From the NCBI GenBank assembly GCA_034440575.1, contig JAOTOL010000997.1, positions 107,501 to 171,500 of the forward strand: a DNA stretch of 64,000 nucleotides, given 5' to 3'. Under the pieces are notes generated by a model. It had not been told where the DNA came from, searched no databases, and saw nothing but the letters and a program-made list of their open reading frames with translations. Source of the stretch: Imbricaverruca yamaguchii. Taxonomy: Eukaryota > Arthropoda > Thecostraca > Neoverrucidae. Made by a program: the position numbers and the translations under genes. Shown one piece after another: positions 44,314-55,400 of the stretch (the stretch's first letter is position 1; each line of letters starts with the position of its first letter).

Positions 44314-46542
44314 CACGCGCACGTCCGGCGGTCGCGCCAACTTCCCCTGTACGGGGGCAGATGTCTGCCCCCCTAAGATCTCCAGAACTATGCTAGCTAG
44401 CGACAAACAGAACACGGCGTTGGATAGCTGTTGACAAGCTCTATCAAACGTATTCAAGTTATGTTTTCCGTTGAGGTCAATATTTAGGTCACTGGGTCAT
44501 CATAGATGAAATTCGGCCAGATCGGGTGGGACTCAGATATTGACACATATCTCAAGACCTGTAACAGATAGAAACAAATGGCCAATGCTATTCGACAGCC
44601 CTTGAAATGTGCTGTCAACCACACCCTGTGCGACTTAAGGCCAGGTAAACAGATAGGTCACCAAAGGTCGTAGAACTTGTGTAAAATGCATTGTAATTTT
44701 TCGGTACAAAATTTTTGACAGCATGACGATGGGAAGCTGATTTTGCTTCATATGACGAAAGACGCCTCCGATGACATTCAATAGTTAGGTGAATATTTGA
44801 CCTTGACCTGGGTTGACCGAAGTTAAGACCGTTTTCTGGCCTAGGTAGGTCATCTCGCATAACATTCAAAACGTTTCAACGAGAACATTTCGCTGGTGCT
44901 ATAATTTTGCAAGCATTTGGTTTAATACCACATTGATGTTCGCTATATAATTTACTGCGGGTAATAAACGGCTGCGTTAGTGAAAATGTCTCGCACAAAG
45001 GTTTGTGTATATGCGCCGCATCCAGCACTGATACATTTCCGAATATTCCGAGACGATTCGCAAGAGGCATGATAGAATGGCACGACCGGGTCTTTATTGT
45101 AGTGGATAGGTACGGAAACGACGCATTCCTTTACAACAAACGACATATCTACGTTCAGCGTATATCTGCGTTGCTCACATATAATAACACTCGAAGCTTC
45201 GCTGATAGCTCGTCACTCTCTGTGTTATTAACTACAGATTTCACGCCCAAAACCCTTTGATTCTCTCGCTCGGGTCACATTTCCCTTGCATAAATGGCCG
45301 CGGCGGCGGCGAGACCCGGCGGCGATTTTAAACACGACACAGCAAGCAAAGCCGTAAAGCTATCGCGTGGCGCTGATTATCGTGTGTCGCCCGTCAACAA
45401 GATACGCGCGCTTCCCACGCTAGGCAACGCACTGGAAATCTGTCCGATCTCTTGACATCGGACCCAACTAGCTCTGTGGCAAAACTTGCCCATATGTATT
45501 TCATTTATGTAGTCAGTCATTGCATTCAAGCCTAACAATTTCAATGCAAGACAAAATAATGTAGCCATGCAAAAGCGATGCACAATTTACCACATTGTAC
45601 TTGACATGACCTGACGAGGTCAAACATTAGGAATGTGACCTTAGATCGAGGGTACTAAGTGACCTAGGATCATTCGACACCTATTTTTGGCGCATTAAGG
45701 GATTGGCTTTGGTTTGCTCGCTTCAGTCCAATACTGTGATAAATAATTTGCATTTATGTGCGATGGCCTAAGATGACCTTGCAGAGGTCATAGAATAAAT
45801 GATTGACTCGCATATTCATAAACGACCTCAAAGCGCATGAGATTTACAGAGGACAATCGGGGCCAAATATGTACCAAAGCAGAAATACCTTTACTCCGAA
45901 ACTATGACCTCGGGCCAAGGTCATGAGGTAGTCTAGGGAGGTTGTAATATATCAATCGACACGTCTTGGCGATACAAGCATAATGACGGTAATTCCAGCC
46001 TTCTATCCCAATGCAGTGCGATATAATGCGCAGAAATGTGCTTGTGATCTCAGGTAACCTCAGATGACCTTGGTGAGGTCACTGAGCAAAAGTGTCAGAG
46101 GTAGCATTGAGCATTGCTTCCAACTATACGCCATAACCGTTATGAGGTCATTCCGAGAGCAAATATGAAATTAGGAAACATTTGTATATTTTACCATAGG
46201 CCTATAATGGGGGAAGCCAAGACCGCGACCTGACATCAGGTCAATGCTACGAAAAAAAAGCAGATATATATTATGGTCCCTGGTGAGATCATGACGTGTT
46301 GTAAGTTTGAAATAAATCGCCCGATTATTGTGGAAGTGGTGCCACCTAGAACTCCGAGGGATGTTGGGTCACTTCGCCTGACCTGGTGGCATGACCTGAG
46401 ATGTCCCAAGGTCAAACATTTATGAGGATATGCGGAAAAGACTATTGGGCAGCCATGCCAGGTTTGGCCTTGCTAACTCAATTAGCATGGCGGCATATTA
46501 GGAAAACCGCAGGGGGCAGATATGCCCCCGGAAGTGCGCGTG
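44314..46542. mobile_element. Putative inverted-end element rich in AGGTCA motifs
   Basis: The left end CACGCGCACGTCCGG and the reverse complement of the right end CACGCGCACTTCCGG match at 14 of 15 bases. Each is followed by a near-palindrome of the type GGGGGCAGATNTCTGCCCCC. The interior carries about twenty AGGTCA/TGACCT words. No transposase frame is seen, so it would be non-autonomous. No clear target duplication was found. Confidence 0.6.
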
Positions 46543-47639
46543 TTAAGCACAATCTCAGCAACATCCTATTCATAGCCGGGATCAGCAAGTGCTAGAACCG
46601 CCACCCGTCCTTATACCAATTCATCACCAACCCTGAAGCGAGGAAATAACGCCCCTTCCTCATGGCCTACCAGTCATTCTTCGTGAAGGTGGACCACAGA
46701 ATCGGACTCAGGGTTCAAAACAATCCCATAAAACACTACATTGTTGTTCCATTCCATCGACATTCGGTGTCGGGTAGTTCGGTGTCGGGTAGCTGTTTCC
46801 ATTCGGAAGTCTTCGAATCAAAAGCGATTTTGATGACGATCTGGCTCCCTGTGTAAGTTTAAGGTACTCTAAACCAATCAGTGGCCTCCCTGCGGTGAGC
46901 GAGAGCTGACGGCAACGTTGTCAGCGCCAATTGTTCACCCCTTAGGAAGCGTCTCAATTGTATCCACATGCCGAATATTATGCGGCAAAAGGTGGATTGG
47001 GTACAGAAGATTAGGTGCAGGGCGGGTTCTCGCTGAACGGAAGAAATCGGCATACGGTGTCGGGTAGCGGTGCTCAGCCTAGCTGTTTGCCTGGATGTGC
47101 CCTTGATTTTCGTTTCAATATTTGTGTCGAACCTAGTAAAGCTACAGTTTAATTACTATGGCGTAGGTTGTATTTAGTCTTGTTCCGTAAACTGGCGTGT
47201 GGACGATATTTTAATTGGAATGAGGTAGGTAGTTGATTTGAGTACCAGGAAGATTGTGCTTAAAGGTATGTCTGGAAACTTGCTGCGGTAGTGAATGTAA
47301 GATCCAGCCAAGTTATTTTAAATCAGGTCCAAGTAATTCTTTTCATGCATGTACCTATCTCATAATTCATGGACATTGAAGTGAAGCTGGTTTAGTAAAT
47401 GATTCACAATTTTCACATTCAGACTGGAAGGTGGTTGGTTTGAAACCCTGTGCAGACCCTTAATGCCTTGCATTGCTTCTTCATCATGAGGAGCTCCCAG
47501 TCTAAAATGTGGCATGTGGATTCTGAATGCATGTCTGAATTTACTTCACTGTATGCTTCAAATCACAAGGGTGTTTTGCCATGGCAATTTGCTCCCCATC
47601 TACCAGAGTGCAAAATATGGCACTTTCAATGACATCTGG

Positions 47640-47890
47640 CAAATGCAGGATGGGTAACCAGCAGAGTGGGTAATTTACTTTCTGAGTTGGGAGTCAGAAT
47701 GCATACTGGCTTCTTCCATAGTACATTTTCATGGGCATTATTTCTTGATACATGGAATCTGTTTATGGGTAACCAACAGGAAAAGCCTATGTAGGTAGTC
47801 AGTACCTACATAATATGCATAAGTATTATTCATAGTCAGTTTTGGTCAAATTAAATGTAGAAGCATAGGAACAAAGAAGTGAAGGTAAAT
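47640..47890 (-). repeat. AT-rich interspersed repeat R2, reverse copy
   Basis: Reverse complement of 37440-37670 over about 240 bp with perhaps a quarter of bases changed. No ends or target duplication were identified. Confidence 0.8.
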
Positions 47891-49013
47891 AGCCTGATCA
47901 AGGTAAATGTTGGTTTTTTATGAACTTTTTAATACAATGCTTTTTGACATCAGTAAGACATTTCAACCATTTATTTTCTCAGTAAATTATTACTTTTAAT
48001 GGTAATAAGTACAATTGATTTTTAATGGCTTTAACTGTGGTTTTAACAGCTGTCAATACAATTGGTGACATAGGCCAGTGATATGTTATTTGTGAAATAG
48101 GGTGGAATATACCACTTTCTGAACAACCAATTAACATCCTTGTCCTATAATTATCAACATCCTGGTCCTTTATGTGTGTGTATGAAGTCCTCATGTTTCA
48201 TTTCTAACAGTATGTTGTTTATATGTATTATGTTCATGCCCAATAAAGAATGGTGATACATGAACATTTCACAACCAAATTTCATGTTAGAGGATTATCT
48301 GTGATGCAATATGGCATGCATAACCAGTTTGTGGCATATGTATTATTCTCTCAATCCATAATATAGTTTTTCCTGAATTATGAATCTGGAAACAAATCAT
48401 AAAGGCACAGTCATAAATGCCTACACCATTGCTTCAAATTTGTGTCTGAAAGACATCAAAAACATTTTGAATGACACTAATTACATGCCAAATTTTGACA
48501 TCCTACTATATTTTGACATCTCACATCCAATGAAAAACCATAGTTTAACCCTGTCATAGGCACATGCCTTAATGGGATGGTCCCAGCTGTAGCTCTTGTT
48601 TCTTCCTCAGATAATTACTGGGATTACTGCTTATAAAGCTTTGATGTTTTGATAAGGAAGTTATGAATTTTGTGGTTGTGAAATTCCTTAAACAAATACC
48701 TTCTGAGATATTGCCACAAATACTTGTTCTTCATGCCTGTTCACCACACCCACTATGTCATACCAGAGCTGCTCAGTGTTTTGGATGTGGACTGTGCATC
48801 TGACAGATCCACTAAGTTGTTGATGTGGTTCACTTCAATTCAAGTAACCCAACCTAACCTAACAGACTAAGATAACATAGCCTACTATATCAAATCTATT
48901 ATTGCATAATATAATCTAACATAACCTAACCAAAAAACCAGAATTGTCAAAAGCAATTTTTTGGCCATGACATGAAATATATGTGACATTGGCAGCACTG
49001 TCTTTATTGATGA
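47891..49013. other. AT-rich intergenic DNA
   Basis: No gene was seen. A 50-bp stretch at about 48083-48140 (- strand AAGTGGTATATTCCACCCTA, TTTC) is shared with 53425-53490 and 54128-54190 in PNISR intron 2. Confidence 0.5.
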
Positions 49014-49097
49014 CAATGGCAAGGAGCTATGTGCGCTGTATGACCAACACAGTCGATGCGCCCAAAAGCCCAAATAACCAACCAATGGCAAGGAGCT
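49014..49097 (+). mobile_element. 54-bp LINE-tail micro-insertion with target duplication
   Basis: The insert 49029-49082 consists only of the LINE 3' tail (GATGCGCCCAAAAGCCCAAA, TAACC). It is flanked by perfect 15-bp copies of CAATGGCAAGGAGCT (49014-49028 and 49083-49097). This is an extremely 5'-truncated retrotransposition event. Confidence 0.93.
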
Positions 49098-49787
49098 CTT
49101 GACCTTGAGAGAAGGGTGCTTGATTGGATCTGACTGTAAGTATTCCTTCTGAAGAATAAATGTTCAATTAAGGTTTTTGATGTCCAAGAGTATTAAGTTG
49201 AGTGCATGAAGTGTTAAATTTCTTCTTTATCACATTTATGACACATCATATGCAGACAATTATATGCAATTGCTATATTTCTGGAGTGAAGATTATGATT
49301 ATGGTGTTATAAAACAAGTGCCTTGCACCAATTGGTTCACAAACAGATTTCAGAACAGAAAGCACTAACACAGCCAATTATGACCAGTGGTCTCTGGGAC
49401 TCTGGAGGGTGTCTCTTAAAACTGTTAAATTTTCCCACCATGTGTGGCATGAATGCAGGTTTTTGAAGATGCTGCTCCAGAGTCTGAGTAACTGGAAAAC
49501 ATTGTACTCAGTGTTCAGGCATGCCATCTTGCAAGCCCTGTTGATGCATCATTGCCTGTGTTTCTGGTGATTGAGATCAAGAGAAGTGTGTAAATCTGTG
49601 GTCCAGCTGCTGACTGCTGCAAAAAGTGGTTAGCTTGGTGGTAACTGTGAGTGGAATAACCAGCATTTTGTGTGTCATTCTGTTTGTTTTTATTGACATC
49701 TTTGTTTCCATGTTTGTGTCAGTACATGTGAAGTCCATCCTATCCAGTATTCCAGTATGAACCTGGAGCACAAAAATGTTTTCAGTG

Positions 49788-49991
49788 ATGAAATATCTGA
49801 ATTGTTTATTGGTTGGTTCACAACACACTTTATGCACATTCACAGCTAATGGCACCGCCAAAACTGTTTCACTGGTGGGCTGTGGGATTGGGAAATGTCC
49901 TGAGTGGCACTAGAGTCAAACCCAGGAGCTTTGGTACCCATAGCCTGACACCTTAACCACTCAGCCATCCCCGCCCCATGAAATATCTGAA
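49788..49991 (-). mobile_element. tRNA-derived SINE, family A, copy 2 with target duplication
   Basis: The SINE 49802-49977 is on the - strand (head GGCGGGGATGGCTGAGTGGT). It is flanked by perfect 14-bp copies of ATGAAATATCTGAA (49788-49801 and 49978-49991). The body matches the copy at 1661 (GACATTTCCCAATCCCAC). Confidence 0.95.
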
Positions 49992-50612
49992 GACGTGCTT
50001 TAATTCCCACAGTGGTAACCAGTGGTGTGGCTATGGTGCACCTAGTGCTGGGATGATACCTGGTACATGTAGACTTATAATCCACTAACATGTCACACAC
50101 AACTTCAAAAATCACCAGAAGAAAATCACAATAACTCAAGAAAACAGCAAAACATTCAACATTGTGACCTATTTGTCTTAGTCTATAGTTGCCAAATATG
50201 TTTACTATGCTAAAAGAAACTGCTGCAAAATTCACTCAGCATTTCATGCTGCTCAAAGTAGGGTGAGAAATACAGGAGGTTGTTTGTGCTTTAACCATGT
50301 CATGTACATTTTGTGTTGATCTGTGAAAGATGTGTTTGTGTAGAAAAGGCAGGATTATTGTCTTTGAATGTGGTAACAAGACACATTTTTTATACACATT
50401 TACCCCCATTAAGCAAGTAAATTGGTTGGGCTAGGCTATATTAGTTTTGTTTGTCAAATTAGCAATGAAAAATCCTATGTGTTGAAACTTTGTTTTTCTT
50501 CAAAAACAGTTTGTGTCTGGTTAAGGTAGGTTTGGTTACATTTCTTGTTTGGAATATTTTCAGAAACTATATTGCTTGGTATCTGTCTAATTTTCCTTTG
50601 GGGATTTTTCCT

Positions 50613-51304
50613 CATCAAAGGGAGGTTTTGATTAATTGATTATTTGGGTTTAAGGGCACGCCGACTACTAGGTCATTTAGCTCCCATAACTGTTAATTGT
50701 TCCCAGGGTAGCTATAAGACATCCCTTATATTACAAGTATTCTCTTTTCTGGCGCATATAGATGTTAATGCCCTAGGTAAATAACGTAAAACTTCACATC
50801 ACATAGGAAGCTGAAGAGCCTTCCAGATTCCACAACCTGTGATTTGTCGCCTAGCACTGCTAGGAGTGAGTGAACCTGGTCACTCCCGAAATACTGATGA
50901 CGCTCAAGGCAAAGCCTCAGGCATGAAATTAGAATGTGGCTAACAGTTAGCACTGCTCCACATCTAAAGCACAGTGGTTTATGTTCACCACTAAGTAAGT
51001 AGCCATGGGTGGCGTAAGTGTGACCTATTCGTAGATGGCAAAGCATCACCTCGCTTAACCTTGTGCTATGCGAGCATGACATTCACTGGCCCAGAGACGG
51101 CTTAATTGTTCGTAGTTTATTGGAAACAAGCTCATCCCAACTCGCTTGCCACTTACTTGTTAGAAAAGCAAAGATGCCTGAATTATAGTCCTTGGCGGGG
51201 ATTGGGAATGCTCTCCGCAATGGAGCCTGTGCTGCTCTCCTAGCAGCACTATCAGCTTGTTCGTTGCTGTGATACCTATGTGGCTAGGAATCCATCAAAG
51301 GGAG
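50613..51304 (-). mobile_element. 5'-truncated LINE fragment with target duplication
   Basis: The insert 50625-51292 codes on the - strand for the C-terminal end of a LINE ORF2 (50765-51082: HLRIGHTYATHGYLLSGEHK, PLCFRCGAVLTVSHI), related to the same region of the LINE at 30 kb. It is flanked by perfect 12-bp copies of CATCAAAGGGAG (50613-50624 and 51293-51304). The 3' tail is CCTTAAACCCAAATAATCAA followed by TTAATCAAAAC. Confidence 0.93.
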
Positions 51305-52190
51305 TTTAGGCTGGACTAGGCTATGTTGCATTTTTACTTCAATTTGCTAAACATTCCCTTTCTGCCATGTTGCCACATTCAGAGCACCTTTTTGGTGTTA
51401 CTTTGCTCACAATCTGAAAAGTAAGCATTTGCACAGAAAATATGTGGTGCCATTATCTTGGTCACATATCTGCATTCAGTGCATGCATCAGATCTCCCAG
51501 GTATTGAATTTGGCCCTCCTGGTGCATATTTTTGCCAGAGGTTAGTGTGCCTTTTAGAGCTGTTATAATATAATGAGCTTGTAGAGCCCAATATGACAAA
51601 AATCTCAATCATTTTCCATTGTCACAACCACTGTTCCTCTCTTGCACCTTGTTCCTTTTGACCTATACTGTTTCTCCCTTTTTGCCCTCCATCTCGCTCT
51701 CTCCTCCATCTTCCCTCACACACCCTAATAATGATATAAAGAACAATTATGTTTTGTATGAACTGTACACATGCATGATGAACTAAGTATCTAGAAATGC
51801 AATGGAGCCCTGGTTTAATGGGTGCTCTAAAGAAAATAACATTTTTTGATGATCCATGTTTATGTTTAGGTAAGTTGTCAATTTGCATCTCAGTGATATC
51901 AAACCACAAAGTTGCATTTTATCCAACCAAGGCCAGATAACCTGCAACAACCAGGGGACTGGTGGTACCCTGGGATTGACATTTGAAGTGTCTCTGATCA
52001 GCTCATAGCATGCATGGGGCTGGCAGGAGGACAGCATGCCATTGACATTGAGGTGGTGCAGTTTGAGTGAATGCATGGGAAGTCGGATTTAATTATCAAT
52101 CTGGTGAGCTAAAGCTGCCATATATGTCACAATCATCACTGTTTACCAGTGCAAGCTGGATTTGTGAGTCTTGATTGAGTTTGTGTACAG
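51305..52190. other. AT-rich region before PNISR, nothing recognised
   Basis: Presumably contains the PNISR promoter and a non-coding leader exon, since the first coding exon follows an acceptor-like CTGTTGGCAG. None could be pinpointed. Confidence 0.45.
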
Positions 52191-52194
52191 TATA

Positions 52195-52380
52195 TTACTG
52201 GTGATCTGTGCCGATCACTCTGATGGACTGTTGGCTGGTGGCCTGAACAGATAGCTCTGATGGACTGTTGGCAGGTGTGGTTGGCTGGAGGCCTGTGCTG
52301 ATGGCTCTGATGAGTTGTTGCAAGATGTGGTTGGCAGCCTGTGCTGATGACTGTGGTGGACTGTTGGCAGATGTGGTCGG
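52195..52380 (+). repeat. Repeats copying PNISR exon 1 acceptor and start codon region
   Basis: Four imperfect units of about 50-60 bp contain GGACTGTTGGCAGGTGTGGT or close forms. The last is the real CTGTTGGCAG followed by ATGTGGTCGG of the first coding exon. Confidence 0.8.
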
Positions 52381-52461
52381 GCGCCAAGGGCGATGGGGAA
52401 AACTGGAATGCCAACTGGGCATTTCAGCAGTCCACATATCAGAACTACACTTCTGAAGAAG
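52371..52461 (+). CDS. PNISR: PNISR coding exon 1
   Basis: Encodes MWSGAKGDGENWNANWAFQQ, STYQNYTSEE and one base of Val. The Trp/Gln-rich MW opening fits the family. The donor is GTGAGA at 52462 and joins to VDWAQLAQQW. Confidence 0.88.
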
Positions 52462-55400
52462 GTGAGACGACCCACAGGAGACAGGGAATGGTTGGCCCAT
52501 TGGCTATGTGTTTGTTGTTCTTTGTCTGCGACATACGTGGCACATGCATATGTCAATGCTCCTGAAAATGTGAACTCAACCAATAACGAACTAGCATTGA
52601 GAATATTATTGATGACAAGTTGCATGTAAATCGCGAACAATGCTTATTCAAGCACATCTAGTCATATTTGCATTTGACCTTCAGCCCCTTACCAGTTGAT
52701 TGATGAGTAGATAAAAGTGACAATTTATTAGTAAGCATAGTGATAATTGATCAATAGACGAAGTGACTGTGATGGCTACCGACCCTGTTGCTGTGGTTTG
52801 CAGTGGACTGGGCTCAGCTGGCACAGCAATGGATCCAGCTGAAGGATCAGCCGGAGCAGCCGTCCGTCGACAATGCTGGAGCAGGGGCCGGGGCCGGGTC
52901 GGCGGACAGTGCCGGCGGGAGCGGGGAGGCCGACATGGAGCTGGACGACGACCGCCGGGAGGAGAACGGAAACGGTCAGTGTCCTTCCTCCGACGGTCAG
53001 CGTCCTCCCGCCCCCAATGTTAGAATGATGCTTTTTCTGTTAGGTGTGAGATGTCGAAACGAGGATAGAAGAATGCAGAAATTTGTCATGAAAGTATGCC
53101 AATCAAAGTGTCATTTCAGCTTTTCAAACTCAATTTTGAACCAATGGTGTACTTATGAGTGTAAGTTTTTACTTTCATTTGTGGGACAGTTGGTATAGGG
53201 ATGCCTATACCAATGATGACAATTGTGATACTATGCTATCAGCAGATGGCATTGCTTAGCAGACTTCATCATACATTTTCTCTGTACTTGGAATTGTGTT
53301 ACAAGATGCTTGTGTATCACAGTTCATAACGTTAAACATAAGCATGGCATGAAATACTTTTAGAAATCAGTCACATAGACTTCATAAGCACATATGAACA
53401 TGCATGCTATTGACGCTCTCTTGGAAAGGATGTTTATTCAGTGCTCGGAAAGTGATATATTCAGCCCTATTTCATGAATAATTTATCACTGCCCCCTCCC
53501 CACACGCAAACGGTGAGTGCCCTTCCTCTAATGGTCAGCATCCCCCCACCACCACTGCCACCACACCACACACAGACCACACAAATGGTCCCAAGTGCCA
53601 CCACCACCACATAAATTGTCAGTGTCCTCTTACCGTCAGCGTCACGCCCAAAATCTGCCCAAAATAGGTCAGTGTCCTCTCCTCCCTGCAGTGGCAAAAT
53701 ATTTAATTATGGTTGGCGTGAGATGTTGAAATGAGTACAGCAGGATGTCGAACATGGAAGTAATGATGTTTGAGCTACTTCGATTCTTTAAACCAATTTT
53801 TGGGACAATTGCATACATCTAACCCCCAGTTTTGTGTGTTTTGGAAGGTGCATAATTTGTGTATACCGATATCAACGATGACAATGGAAATAACCATGCA
53901 ATAAAATGGTATTGTTCAGCATAGCACAGAGGTAACTCATTTGCCTTAAATTGGAGTACAGGATGTTCGTTATCGTGATTTCGGATTCGTTATGAGTATG
54001 CGGCATGATGCTATAAATGCTGATGCTATAAATACATAAGAATGATGCTATTAAATGGGGTATTGCTAGAAACGTGGCATGAAGACCACCACTCACCAAG
54101 ATGTGCAATGTCAATACTTCTTTAGGAAGGATGTGAATTCGGTATTCAGTAAGTGGTATATTCCACCCTATTTCTTGAATAATTTATCACTGCCTCCCTA
54201 GCCCCAACCTCCACTCCCAACTCCACCCCTAACCCTAAAACCTCCCACCCCCATCACAGTGTACTGGGAAATAGACATTGCCACAAGGCATGCTCTGTTG
54301 GTTTTGTTTTGAGCTGCTGGCATATTATCTTGCCCTTGTTAGTTCCAGTTGTGTTCACTTCCTGCCCCAGTCATATTGGTTTGCATTTGTGGATGGCTCG
54401 ATGTATTTATTCGATGAGCCAATTTTGGGGACGAGTAGCCTGAAGGTAAGATGCTCGTCACGCAATCGAAAGGTTGTGGGTTCGAGTCTCGCATGCCGCT
54501 TCTCTTCGCCCGCGACCATTCGGCGTGAAAGATTGGCGACGCTGCATGACTCAACGGTCGATGTGTCGTAAAACCAATAACCAACCAATTAGCCAATTTT
54601 GCTGTTCCATCAGTCTATTGTCTGGGTGTGGGCGTGGTGCCTCACCAGTTCCTGCTCCATGTGACTGGTTGTGTCTGGTTGTGGGCATGGTGACCCACCA
54701 GCTACAGTTTTCTGTGTTTGGGTGTTGGCACAGTGCTCTACCAGGTGTGAGTGTGGCTCCCCATTTAACCCTGTTCCTCCACCTAGGTATGGGTGGGTGG
54801 GTGTTTTTGTAGCTTCACATCTGTCCATAATATATGTGTATGTTTGGTTGTAAGTGTGGCTCCCCAGCTGTCTCTGGGCGCTAAATGACCTCGTGGTCGG
54901 CGCGCCCTTAAGCCCAAATAATCAATCAACCCCATTTGTCTCTGTTCTCCATGTCTCATTGTGAGTGTGGGAACCCATTTGTCCCTGACCCATATGCATG
55001 TCTCAGCATGAGTGTTGCTAATCATCCTTTCCTGGTGTCTGTGTGTGGGTGTGACTCATCGTCAGTCCCAGTTCCCAGCATGTGTGTAGGTATGGGGATG
55101 GCTCCTCATCTGTCCGTGCCTTCCGTCTGCCTGACCGGCACCGTACCTGGGCGCAGGCGACGCGGGTGCGCCGGGTCTGCACCAGACCTCAGGTGCCGCC
55201 GGCGAGTACACCACCTACTCGACTGACCAGCACACAGGCTGGGGCTGGAACTGGCCCGGCCATGCGGCACCCAACAGCTGGGGCTGGAGCAACGACAACA
55301 GCCAGGGCGCCTCCAACGACGCCGACCAGCTCACCATCGACTACAACCACGGCACGCACTCCCAGCAGCCGGTACGTACATCTCACCATCGACTACAACC

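Noticed and set aside
48840..48930. Arthropod telomere-like CCTAACCTAAC words
   Set aside because: Only short, imperfect runs, also scattered at 29.4, 43.0 and 50.5 kb; not a telomeric array.
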